From positions 54,974 to 118,973 of IMG/VR virus record IMGVR_UViG_3300023174_000079: DNA of 64,000 nucleotides; one strand, 5' to 3'. Origin of the DNA: a virus. Under the pieces are notes generated by a model that worked only from the letters and a program-made list of their open reading frames with translations, had not been told where the DNA came from and did not search any database. Positions 42,408-50,365 of the stretch are shown here, in pieces; the first letter of the stretch is position 1, and each line of letters starts with the position of its first letter. The translations under genes were made by a program, and so were the position numbers.

Positions 42408-42418
42408 GCGCGTATACT
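42391..42418 (+). promoter_or_regulatory. Early-type promoter TTGCTA-16-TATACT for the helicase gene
   Basis: TTGCTA (42391-42396) and TATACT (42413-42418) are 16 nt apart, inside the end of the previous gene. Six nucleotides lie before the GTG start. Confidence 0.6.
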
Positions 42419-42424
42419 ATACTA

Positions 42425-44056
42425 GTGGCTGTAAGTTTAATATCACAATTTCCTATTAGTTTTACCCCGAGCAAGCTTCAAATCGACGTAATTAATCGAA
42501 TTGAAAAGGCATTTAATACTGGTAAAAAGTTTGTTGTCTGCTGTGCTCCGACAGGATCAGGTAAGAGCTTTATTGCTAAAACACTAGCTAATGCTAGTAC
42601 TATGCCGAGTAAAACATTTGAGCAATTAATTCGTAGTTATGATGCTTATAAAATGGATTTTGATGGTAATTATTCTTATGAACAGGAATGTAAGGACGAA
42701 CCTGCTTTTGGTACATTTGCTCTAACCATAACAAAATCTCTTCAAGATCAATATCAAGAGCTTTTTAATGATACTAATTTACTTAAAGGCAAAACAAACT
42801 ATGTCTGCGATGTTGATAAGAATTACGACGCCGAACTAGCACCCTGTACATTTGCACCTACATTGAGGGATAACTGCTGGGCTGAAAATAGATGCCCATA
42901 CTACAACGCACGCAATGAAGCAATGTTAGCAAACTTTGCTGCTCTTAATTATAAGATGTTTTTATCTCTCCCATCTCATATCAAGCAAAAAAACTTTTTA
43001 ATTTGCGATGAAGCTTCTGAGCTCGAAGACGAACTCATTCGACAGTTTTCTGCTGAAATTAATTATGAGAAACTTGACAATTATAATATATCCTGTGATA
43101 TACTAGTTACAGATAATCGTGACAGAGCTTATAATTGGATAGGTGTTCTTCTAGAAAATATTACAAACGAACTAACAGCATTTCTAAATAAAGCTAATAA
43201 AAAACAAAATTTAATACCACAGTCTGAAAAAATAAAATATCAGTTCTTAAAAAACATGCATAGGTCACTGACTATTATTAGTACCCACTGGCATGAGTGT
43301 GAGTTTGTTATCGACATTGACTCAAAGCGTGTTATCTTAACTCCTCTCCATGCTAATACACTTTCGAAGTATATTTTTAATCACGGTGAAAAAGTTGTGC
43401 TTATGTCTGCAACAATCATCGATCATAAGCATTTTGCAAAGTCTCTAGGTATTACAGATTACGAATATGTTGAGGTTGATAGTACATTTGATCCTGCTAA
43501 GTCTCCAATTTATATCTCCTCTAAATATAAGCTTAACTATAAAACCTTAAATAATGCTCTACCAGGGATATGTGAGCAAATAAGGACAATTATAGATCAT
43601 CATAAAACTGATAAAGGAATTATTCATACTCACTCGAATGATATTACATCGTTTATTAAGGATAGATTAAAGAGCAATAAAAGACTTCTCTGTAGAGATA
43701 CTAATAATACAAACGAAGAGATTTTAAAAATTCATAGTGAGAGTGTTGAACCTACTATTCTCGTATCACCGTCGCTTGTCTATGGTATTGATCTTAAGGA
43801 TGATCTTGCGAGATTTCAAATTATCGTTAAATTACCCTTCCTACCGCTTTCATCAAAGCGGATCAAAAGGTTATTTGATTTAGACAGCGCTTGGTATGAA
43901 AATAAGATGCTTAACGCCGTTGTTCAGGCATCAGGCCGAGCTACACGTAATAAGGACGATTATTCTAGTACGTATATTTTAGATGGAAACTTTATAAACG
44001 TAGCAAAAAGAGCGAAGGGTAAGCTACCAAAATATTTTATCGACCGTATTCATTAA
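42425..44056 (+). CDS. DinG/XPD-like Fe-S helicase
   Basis: The 543-residue SF2 helicase has Walker A CCAPTGSGKS (about 38-47), a DEAS box (ICDEASELEDE), SATIIDHKHFAKSLG and the final AVVQASGRATRNKDDY motif VI. Between motif I and II there are Cys residues in NYVCDVDKNYD, LAPCTF, DNCWAEN and RCPYYNAR, placed like the four [4Fe-4S] ligands of XPD and DinG. A 5'-3' helicase of this kind is not a T4 core gene. It starts at GTG directly after a TATACT -10. Its stop overlaps the late box of the next gene. Confidence 0.85.
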   Translation: MAVSLISQFPISFTPSKLQIDVINRIEKAFNTGKKFVVCCAPTGSGKSFIAKTLANASTMPSKTFEQLIRSYDAYKMDFDGNYSYEQECKDEPAFGTFALTITKSLQDQYQELFNDTNLLKGKTNYVCDVDKNYDAELAPCTFAPTLRDNCWAENRCPYYNARNEAMLANFAALNYKMFLSLPSHIKQKNFLICDEASELEDELIRQFSAEINYEKLDNYNISCDILVTDNRDRAYNWIGVLLENITNELTAFLNKANKKQNLIPQSEKIKYQFLKNMHRSLTIISTHWHECEFVIDIDSKRVILTPLHANTLSKYIFNHGEKVVLMSATIIDHKHFAKSLGITDYEYVEVDSTFDPAKSPIYISSKYKLNYKTLNNALPGICEQIRTIIDHHKTDKGIIHTHSNDITSFIKDRLKSNKRLLCRDTNNTNEEILKIHSESVEPTILVSPSLVYGIDLKDDLARFQIIVKLPFLPLSSKRIKRLFDLDSAWYENKMLNAVVQASGRATRNKDDYSSTYILDGNFINVAKRAKGKLPKYFIDRIH

Positions 44057-44062
44057 TAAATA
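44055..44062 (+). promoter_or_regulatory. Late promoter box AATAAATA
   Basis: The box overlaps the helicase stop codon and ends 6 nt before the GTG at 44069, the first of the head/neck genes. Confidence 0.65.
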
Positions 44063-44068
44063 CTTTAA

Positions 44069-44905
44069 GTGCACCTACAGACTTTTCATTTTGAAATTCG
44101 TGATCTATTAACTCAGTTTGTTACTGCGTTTGATGATATTATTATTAATAGATACGATAAGAATCGCGTACCTAAAAATAAAGTACAAGTAAGATATGTA
44201 TATGCACCAAAACAGCGTGTTCTTTATGATCTCGTTAATTTAGCGCAAAATATAACAGTACCGGTTGTTTCCGTTAGTATAAGCAATGTTGCAAGAGATG
44301 AGGCACGTGTCTTTAATAAAATAAATGGATATTATTTCCCAAGCGGAACTAGTGATATATCAACAGGTTCAACGTCAGTGCACTATAATAGCCCTGTCCC
44401 TGTTAATATTACCGTTAATATGTCAATTATGACAAAATTTCAAACTGATATGGATCAGATTTTGTCTAACTTTATACCATACAATAATCCCTATATTATT
44501 CTCTCATGGAAAGTTCCAACTGATTTAGTTACAGATGGATTTGCTGTTCCACAGGAAATTAGAAGCGAGGTTTTATGGAGCGGGTCAGTGAGTCTAAATT
44601 ACCCTACTGATATATCAGCGAATGAGAAATATAAAATTGTAGGCGATACTTCATTTACTATCAAAGGCTGGTTATTCCCTGCGACTCAAGACCCTGTCGG
44701 TAATATCTTTTATATCGATAGTAACTTCTACGCTACAAGTCTTCTTACTTCAGTTGCCGAACTCACTGCAAATACTTACACATACCCTGTCAGCACAAAA
44801 CTTGTTACGGAGGTTGAAAGACTATCAACATACGGCTATCCGCAAATTACAAATAATATCACATACACCACATCTAATTCAGAAGCACCAAATCTGTATT
44901 TATAA
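44069..44905 (+). CDS. 15: Tail sheath stabilizer/completion protein, gp15-like
   Basis: The 278-residue protein (T4 gp15 about 272) has FHFEIRDLLTQFVTAFDDI, VQVRYVYAPKQRVLYDLVN and VPVNITVNMSIMTKFQTDMD. QILSNFIPYNNPY and FTIKGWLFPAT follow. These align by position with T4 gp15 segments (FRRYATLMGDLFSNIQ; ITYASKEHFMMKLN; LSIFTRYEDDMFQI; FEVNGWMYP). gp15 caps the contracted-ready tail for joining to the head. It starts at GTG after a late box, with no Shine-Dalgarno. Confidence 0.8.
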   Translation: MHLQTFHFEIRDLLTQFVTAFDDIIINRYDKNRVPKNKVQVRYVYAPKQRVLYDLVNLAQNITVPVVSVSISNVARDEARVFNKINGYYFPSGTSDISTGSTSVHYNSPVPVNITVNMSIMTKFQTDMDQILSNFIPYNNPYIILSWKVPTDLVTDGFAVPQEIRSEVLWSGSVSLNYPTDISANEKYKIVGDTSFTIKGWLFPATQDPVGNIFYIDSNFYATSLLTSVAELTANTYTYPVSTKLVTEVERLSTYGYPQITNNITYTTSNSEAPNLYL

Positions 44906-44915
44906 TTGATATTCT

Positions 44916-44923
44916 ACTAAATA
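44916..44923 (+). promoter_or_regulatory. Late promoter box ACTAAATA for the portal gene
   Basis: The box lies 24 nt before the portal ATG. This is an exception to the short spacing elsewhere, allowing a normal short leader. Confidence 0.45.
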
Positions 44924-44947
44924 CTCATTAAGTAATTGTGTTGAATT

Positions 44948-46717
44948 ATGGTCGATTCTAATAGAGAAAGTACATTCGGTAGAGAGTTAATGAAGTATGT
45001 TTCATCAAAGCTTCCCTACCAGTCCTATGATATTAACGATAAGATTAAGGCGTTAAATCCAAAATATGAGGATTTTTATGGAAAAGGTACAGATAGAATA
45101 GGAGCTTTAACACGGCAGTCGGTGTCATCGTCTATTGCAATGACCGATGACCAGTACGCAAGCATTCTCCAAAATAAGGATTATCACGATTTTATGTACG
45201 CCAATATCCAACCGGATAAAGGTCGTCGACTCATGGATTATCGTGTTATGGCAGCTTATTCAGAGGTTGCTGATGCGTTGGATGAGATCTGTGACGAATT
45301 TATTAATAAAGATGATCAGGGTGAAATAGTAAAGCTTAACTTTATTGACTCAGGTCTATCTGAGACGCAAAAATCGAAAGTTAAGAAAGAGTTTCAAAAG
45401 TATATCGGTTATTTTGATCTTGAGCATAAAGGATGGGAATATGTTCGACAGATGCTTGTTGACGCCGAAATTTATTGGGAACATATTATTCACAAAAAAT
45501 ATCCAAAGGAGGGTATCTTAGGCGTTGTTGCAATTCCCTCCGATGTAATTGATCCAGTTTTTGAAAACGTTCAAAATATGATCGTTAAGGGCTATCTCTT
45601 ACGTAAGCCTATTTACGATGCAAAAAATCCTGGCAAGGTGGCAAAGACTGAGCTTATTCCGATGGATATAAATCAGGTAACTTATATTAACTCTGGTATC
45701 TGGAATGAGAGCAAGAATTTAAGATTACCGTTTATTGAAAATGCACGTCGTGCTTATCGTCAGTTGAGTCTTATTGAAGACTCTATTGTTATCTATCGTC
45801 TTGTAAGAGCTCCAGAACGTCTTGTATTCAACGTTGATGTTGGCAATATGCCGCCGCCAAAAGCTGAGGCCTATCTCCGTAAGCTTATGACCAATTACTG
45901 GTCAAAGCGGACGTATGATTCTAATCAAAGTGCGACGGTACAGAAATTTAATCCTCAGTCTATGCTTGATAGCTTCTGGTTTGCCAAGCGTGCAGGCTCT
46001 GAAGGAACCTCTGTTACTCAACTTGCAGGAGGTGCAAATCTTGGTGAGTTAACAGATCTTATGTACTTTGTTAAGAAGTTATATAAGTCGCTTAAGGTAC
46101 CGTCAACACGTCTTAATCCTGATGATCCGTATAAGGATGGTGCAGATATTCTTAGAGAAGAGCTTAAGTTTGCACGATTTGTTATCCGTCAGCAACAGCG
46201 TTTTGCTTCAGGTCTTAAGAATGGTTTTATTACCCATCTTAAGTTAAAAGGTATTTACGAAGAAATGCGTCTTAAGGAGACACATATCGATCTCACCTTT
46301 AACGTACCTACAAATTTCTACGAATTACGCGAACAACAAAAGTTTCAGCTTAGAGCTGAGAACTTTAATACTATTACCACAAGCGACTTCATCTCTAAGA
46401 CCTACGCTCAGAAAAAATATCTTGGATGGAACGATTCTGAGGTTATGGCAAATAGAGAATTCTTACGTAAGGATAAAGAACTTATGTGGGAGCTATCGCA
46501 AATTGAAAATACAGGTCCTGACTGGCGGGAGGCTGGATCACTTGTACCTGGAGCCGAAGGCGCAGGCGGTGGTGGTGGAGCTCCCGCCGGTGGTGGAGCC
46601 CCTCCGGCATTTGGACCAGCTCCAACAGGCGGTGAAGAAGCGCCTCCAGAAGCCGGGGCACCTGAAGTTGCAGGTGCAGCTACACCAGCACCAGCCGGTG
46701 AGGCGCCTCCTGCTTAA
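44948..46717 (+). CDS. 20: Portal vertex protein gp20
   Basis: The 589-residue portal matches T4 gp20 (524). It has RLMDYRVMAAYSEVADALDE, DEFINKDDQGEIVKL, HKGWEYVRQMLVDAEIYWEH, YRLVRAPERLVFNVDVGNMP and STRLNPDDPYKDGADI with REELKFARFVIRQQQRF. The C-terminal 50 residues are Gly/Pro/Ala/Glu-rich repeats (GGGGGAPAGGGAPP type), a flexible tail absent from T4 gp20. The dodecameric portal sits at one capsid vertex and conducts DNA. Confidence 0.95.
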   Translation: MVDSNRESTFGRELMKYVSSKLPYQSYDINDKIKALNPKYEDFYGKGTDRIGALTRQSVSSSIAMTDDQYASILQNKDYHDFMYANIQPDKGRRLMDYRVMAAYSEVADALDEICDEFINKDDQGEIVKLNFIDSGLSETQKSKVKKEFQKYIGYFDLEHKGWEYVRQMLVDAEIYWEHIIHKKYPKEGILGVVAIPSDVIDPVFENVQNMIVKGYLLRKPIYDAKNPGKVAKTELIPMDINQVTYINSGIWNESKNLRLPFIENARRAYRQLSLIEDSIVIYRLVRAPERLVFNVDVGNMPPPKAEAYLRKLMTNYWSKRTYDSNQSATVQKFNPQSMLDSFWFAKRAGSEGTSVTQLAGGANLGELTDLMYFVKKLYKSLKVPSTRLNPDDPYKDGADILREELKFARFVIRQQQRFASGLKNGFITHLKLKGIYEEMRLKETHIDLTFNVPTNFYELREQQKFQLRAENFNTITTSDFISKTYAQKKYLGWNDSEVMANREFLRKDKELMWELSQIENTGPDWREAGSLVPGAEGAGGGGGAPAGGGAPPAFGPAPTGGEEAPPEAGAPEVAGAATPAPAGEAPPA

Positions 46718-46723
46718 TAAATA
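46716..46723 (+). promoter_or_regulatory. Late promoter box AATAAATA
   Basis: The box overlaps the portal stop codon and ends 5 nt before the ATG at 46729. Confidence 0.65.
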
Positions 46724-46728
46724 CTGTT

Positions 46729-47808
46729 ATGGATTGCTCTGCCGTAACACCAATTTCAGCTTTTCAAAGCTCAAATTTATCTAGTAAAATAAATTCTTTC
46801 AGTCGGCTTGGCGATCGAATTACCCGATCGCTTGGTGCGCCGATGATTAATATCGAAATTCACCAAGATCAGCTATTTGAATTTATCTCACAGGCTTGTG
46901 AAATGTTTACCAAATATGCAGGATATACAGAAGAATATCTTGTTTTTAATTCCGATCTTTATAAAGATGGTGTCGGTATAAAACTCGATGATTTGTTTAG
47001 TATAACGCCTTATTTCAATCGCATCAACGTACCGAGTTCTACAGTATATGCCGCTACTTCAACAATCCCAGGAAGCTTCTTTAGTGCGTCACCAGCTCTT
47101 TCAAGTACATATGCTACGGGTATTTTTCAAAATCAAATTCTCACGACAACAGCTTATCTTAGTGTTATAAACTATAATAGTTCAGTAGCTGGTATCTTCG
47201 CACCATCAAGTAATAGTCAGCAACAAATCGTTAATAGTTTTGACTATGACATCATGGATTACAGAAAAGTCGTTGATATCTTTAATTTTGAAGAGGGTTC
47301 ATCCGATGGTGTTAACACACTCTTTACTATTGAGCAAACTCTCGCACAGCAAACCTATTTCAGTTACGCAATGGGTAACTACGGATTCGATCTTATTAGT
47401 TGGTATACATTAAAGAATTGGCTTGAAGTCAGAGAAAAATTACTCGCCATTAGACGTTCGTTTACGTTTGACCCTCGTACTCAGACCCTAGTCTTTTATC
47501 CACCTCCACGTACACCTGGTTCAGGTAGTAAGTTCTGGGGTACAGTAGCGTGTTATGTTGAGAGACCTCTACGTGACGTTATTAAAGAACAGTGGGTATA
47601 TCAATATGCACTTGCCTTGAGTAAGATAGCGGTAGGTAACGTGAGAGGTAAGTATGGTAATACAGCACTATTTGGCGGTGGTTCGATTAATTACAACGAT
47701 CTATTAAGTCAAGGCTTAGAAGAAAAAAAGAAACTCGAAGACCAACTCTTTACTGGCGCGTCACCAGGAATGGGCGATGCTATGCCTCCTCAATTTTTTG
47801 TAGGATAG
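46729..47808 (+). CDS. Neck/head-completion protein, gp13-like
   Basis: The 359-residue protein has SRLGDRITRSLGAPMINIEI, HQDQLFEFISQACEMFTKYA, TEEYLVFNSDLY and a C-terminal YALALSKIAVGNVRGKYGNT, DLLSQGLEEKKKLEDQL and PPQFFVG end. The LGxPxIxIxxxxDQ start and a Pro-rich FFVG end resemble gp13 of marine T4-like phages. In T4, gp13 and gp14 close the head-neck joint. T4 gp13 is somewhat shorter (about 309), and gp14 cannot be excluded. Confidence 0.62.
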   Translation: MDCSAVTPISAFQSSNLSSKINSFSRLGDRITRSLGAPMINIEIHQDQLFEFISQACEMFTKYAGYTEEYLVFNSDLYKDGVGIKLDDLFSITPYFNRINVPSSTVYAATSTIPGSFFSASPALSSTYATGIFQNQILTTTAYLSVINYNSSVAGIFAPSSNSQQQIVNSFDYDIMDYRKVVDIFNFEEGSSDGVNTLFTIEQTLAQQTYFSYAMGNYGFDLISWYTLKNWLEVREKLLAIRRSFTFDPRTQTLVFYPPPRTPGSGSKFWGTVACYVERPLRDVIKEQWVYQYALALSKIAVGNVRGKYGNTALFGGGSINYNDLLSQGLEEKKKLEDQLFTGASPGMGDAMPPQFFVG

Positions 47809-47809
47809 T

Positions 47810-48268
47810 ATGATCCCACTTAACGGTAAGGGTAAGTTTAAGCAGGGTATCTTTAAGCCAAAAAATCAAACAAAATATATCGGCAAAGAAGATCCTGTAT
47901 ACCGTTCAGGCTGGGAGTTAAAATTTTTTAGATGGTGTGATGACAATCCTAATGTTGTTGAGTGGGCATCGGAGGCAATAATTATACCCTACGTTAGTCC
48001 AATTGATCGTAAGGTACATAGGTATTATACGGATGGCGTTGTTGCAATAAAAGAGGGTAATATAATAAAAAAATATATTATTGAGATTAAGCCAAGTGCA
48101 CAAACCGTATTACCTGTAAAGGGTAAAAAACGTATGTCGACAATGATTTACGAGACAGCACGTTATGCTCAGAATCAGGCAAAATGGGATGCCGCTAAAA
48201 AGTGGTGCAATAAATACGGTTACAACTTTTTAATCTTAACAGAAAAAGAGTTAGGTATAGATAAATAA
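47810..48268 (+). CDS. 4: Head completion protein, gp4-like
   Basis: The 152-residue protein (T4 gp4 about 150) has KQGIFKPKNQTKYIGKEDPV, YRSGWELKFFRWCDDNPNV, VEWASEAIIIPYVSP and HRYYTDGVV, followed by KYIIEIKPSAQTVLP and TARYAQNQAKWDAAKKWCNK. The W-E...N-P-x-V-x-x-W, Y-x-D and E-x-K pattern is the endonuclease-like fold of head completion nucleases (TnsA/PD-(D/E)xK-like). It starts 1 nt after the neck gene. Confidence 0.85.
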   Translation: MIPLNGKGKFKQGIFKPKNQTKYIGKEDPVYRSGWELKFFRWCDDNPNVVEWASEAIIIPYVSPIDRKVHRYYTDGVVAIKEGNIIKKYIIEIKPSAQTVLPVKGKKRMSTMIYETARYAQNQAKWDAAKKWCNKYGYNFLILTEKELGIDK

Positions 48269-48278
48269 CTATTCGGAC

Positions 48279-48286
48279 AATAAATA
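48279..48286 (+). promoter_or_regulatory. Late promoter box AATAAATA
   Basis: The box lies 5 nt before the gp21 ATG. A second near-box (ATAAATA) lies upstream at 48262-48268. Confidence 0.65.
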
Positions 48287-48291
48287 TCTTT

Positions 48292-48954
48292 ATGTCACTA
48301 CGATTATTAGTTGAAACACCGGCCTCAGAAGAGCAATTCGAGTATATTGAAGAGCAGAAAAATCTTAAAGGTCAATCTGTAATGAAGATTCGTGGCCCTT
48401 ATATGGCTTGCGAAGAGGTTAATAAGAACAAGAGAATCTATACAGAGTCGGATATGGAGCGTGAAGTTAATCGTTACGTCCAAGAAATGGTTATCCCTAA
48501 GCGTGCATTAGGTGAATTAAACCACCCTGCTTCAGCTGAAGTTGATCTCGAAAGAGCATGTCATATGGTTACCTCTTTACGTAAGGATGGTAATATTATC
48601 ATAGGTGAATCAATCGTTCTTTCAACCCCTGTTGGTCAAATTGTTCGTTCGCTTATTAATGATGGCGTTAAAGTCGGCATGTCAAGTCGTGCTCTTGGTC
48701 AGCTTGAAGAGCAATCTGATGGAATTAATCGTGTCAATGAAATGCGTCTTATTGCCGTTGACTGCGTAGCTGATCCAAGCTGTCCTAAAGCTTTCGTTAA
48801 CGGTATTCTTGAATCAAAGCAATTCGTTCTTGGCATGGATGGAAAACTTGAAGAAGTTTATGAATCTCTTGAAAAGAGTATTCGCGGCTTACCTCGCCAT
48901 GATGTCGCTTCATTCTTAAGAGAACAAATTCTTACCTTTCTCTCAAAACTTTAA
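48292..48954 (+). CDS. 21: Prohead core protease gp21
   Basis: The 220-residue protease (T4 gp21 about 212) cuts head proteins after (L/I/F)-x-E motifs. It has MKIRGPYMACEEVNKNKRIY, ALGELNHPASAEVDLERA (catalytic His), VKVGMSSRALGQLE (catalytic Ser) and AVDCVADPSCPKAFVNGIL. Its own N-terminus, MSLRLLVETPASEE, has an LVE self-cleavage candidate. This enzyme is expected to process the leader-bearing small proteins elsewhere in the window. A late box is 5 nt upstream, without a Shine-Dalgarno. Confidence 0.94.
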   Translation: MSLRLLVETPASEEQFEYIEEQKNLKGQSVMKIRGPYMACEEVNKNKRIYTESDMEREVNRYVQEMVIPKRALGELNHPASAEVDLERACHMVTSLRKDGNIIIGESIVLSTPVGQIVRSLINDGVKVGMSSRALGQLEEQSDGINRVNEMRLIAVDCVADPSCPKAFVNGILESKQFVLGMDGKLEEVYESLEKSIRGLPRHDVASFLREQILTFLSKL

Positions 48955-48959
48955 TTAAT

Positions 48960-49400
48960 ATGATTTCTACACCTACATCTAATCCACTTAAAGTACAGCG
49001 CGATAATCTCGCTAAACAGATTGCTGCTGCAAAGGCGAGCGGTAAAGAGGATATTATTAAGAAATTGTCTCCTAACTATATAGCTGTAAAAAAGAAGCTC
49101 GAGTCACAGGAAAAAGTCAAAGCTAGTAAAGCTGTTGCTGATGCTGGTAAGAACCCTAAAGAAGCTTCTGATATTGCCGATGAACTTACAGGTGGTGAAG
49201 AAAAGCCTAATGAAGCTAATGAAGAGAGACTAAATAAAATTATGACTAAAAACGAAAGCACTAATATTGCTAACTTTTTAAAGGCTGTTTCTCAAAAAAA
49301 TTACGCCCAGGCCGATAAGTATTTACAAGGTGTAGTCGAATCTAAGCTCAAAGCTTCTATCGACAAAGCTATCCAAAAATCAACAATTTATGCAAAATAA
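48960..49400 (+). CDS. Prohead core protein (gp67/gp68-like)
   Basis: The 146-residue protein is highly Lys/Ala/Glu-rich and helical. It lies between gp21 and gp22, where T4 has small core proteins. Segments such as QRDNLAKQIAAAKASGKEDI and KAVSQKNYAQADKYLQGVVE with SKLKASIDKAIQKS fit a scaffold-core role. The QGVVE site may be cut by gp21. It overlaps gp22 by 11 nt. The assignment rests on position and composition. Confidence 0.6.
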   Translation: MISTPTSNPLKVQRDNLAKQIAAAKASGKEDIIKKLSPNYIAVKKKLESQEKVKASKAVADAGKNPKEASDIADELTGGEEKPNEANEERLNKIMTKNESTNIANFLKAVSQKNYAQADKYLQGVVESKLKASIDKAIQKSTIYAK

Positions 49401-50268
49401 TATCTCCGAACTCCTCAAGGCCGCTACAAAGGACATTCTTACAGAAGATGTTCTTAAGGAAATTGAAAGCGCCTATGAAGCCTCAGTCGACGCTAAAGTT
49501 CAACTTCACGTTGAAAAGGCTCTTAACGAACAGGACGAAGATTATGCTAGTAAGCTTGAAACTCTTTTAGAAGCTGTTGACGCTGATCATACAGCCAAGC
49601 TCGAAAAAGTTGTCGAAGCTCTTGACGCTGATCGTGCTCGTAAGCTTAAGCAAATCGTTGAAAAATATGAAACAGCTCTCACAGAAGAGGCTACCAATTT
49701 TAAGAGTGAAATGATCGATCAGGTCAGCAATTATCTCGAACTTTATCTTGAAGAGAAGCTCCCAGTAGCTGAAATTCAAGAAGCTGTCAACAATAAGCGT
49801 GCTGCTTCCGTTTTAAACGAGATGCGTAACATGCTTTCTGTTGACATGGCTCTCGCCCAAGAGAGCATCCGTGATGCCGTCGTTGATGGCAAAACAAGAA
49901 TTGATGAAGCTGCTAGTCAGCTTGAAACCGCTAATAAGCGGATTGCTACATTAACTGAGCAGTTAAACACTGTTAATGCGAGCTTAACACTCGAGAAGAA
50001 GATTTCTTCACTCGACGAGGATAAGAAGAAGTATATGAAAAAGATGCTTGGTTCAAAGTCCGCTAAGTTTATCGCTGAAAACTTTGATTACACTCTCGGT
50101 CTTTATGAGAAATCTGAAGAAGAGCGGTTCAACAATCTTGTTACCGAAGCTAGGGAAGAAACAGTCACAACAGCTGTTGATCGCCCGATAATCGAGGAGT
50201 CCGTTGAGACTCCTGCAAGTGAAGATCGTGCATTCAATCTTTACTTGAACGAGCTTCATAAGTACTAA
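49390..50268 (+). CDS. 22: Prohead scaffolding protein gp22
   Basis: The 292-residue protein is acidic and a continuous coiled coil, as T4 gp22 (about 269). It contains an internal near-repeat, LLEAVDADHTAKLEKVVE followed by ALDADRARKLKQIVEKYE. Later segments are VNNKRAASVLNEMRNMLSVD and SSLDEDKKKYMKKMLGSKSA, ending FNLYLNELHKY. It forms the core on which gp23 assembles and is destroyed by gp21. Its position right before gp23 is the T4 order. Confidence 0.88.
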   Translation: MQNNISELLKAATKDILTEDVLKEIESAYEASVDAKVQLHVEKALNEQDEDYASKLETLLEAVDADHTAKLEKVVEALDADRARKLKQIVEKYETALTEEATNFKSEMIDQVSNYLELYLEEKLPVAEIQEAVNNKRAASVLNEMRNMLSVDMALAQESIRDAVVDGKTRIDEAASQLETANKRIATLTEQLNTVNASLTLEKKISSLDEDKKKYMKKMLGSKSAKFIAENFDYTLGLYEKSEEERFNNLVTEAREETVTTAVDRPIIEESVETPASEDRAFNLYLNELHKY

Positions 50269-50277
50269 GTTTTATTT

Positions 50278-50296
50278 TCTTCTAAAGAATAGAAGA
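50278..50296 (+). other. Hairpin in the gp22-gp23 intergenic leader
   Basis: TCTTCTA (50278-50284) and TAGAAGA (50290-50296) form a 7-bp stem with a 5-nt loop. No T-run follows, so it is not a typical terminator. The rest of the 97-nt gap (50269-50365) is A-rich with a purine tract before the gp23 ATG. It may be an RNA processing or stability element. Confidence 0.4.
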
Positions 50297-50365
50297 TTTA
50301 TTGTTGAGGGATTTTCCCCTGAATAGAAATTAAGGTCGACAAAAAGAAAGAAATTTTTTAAAACT

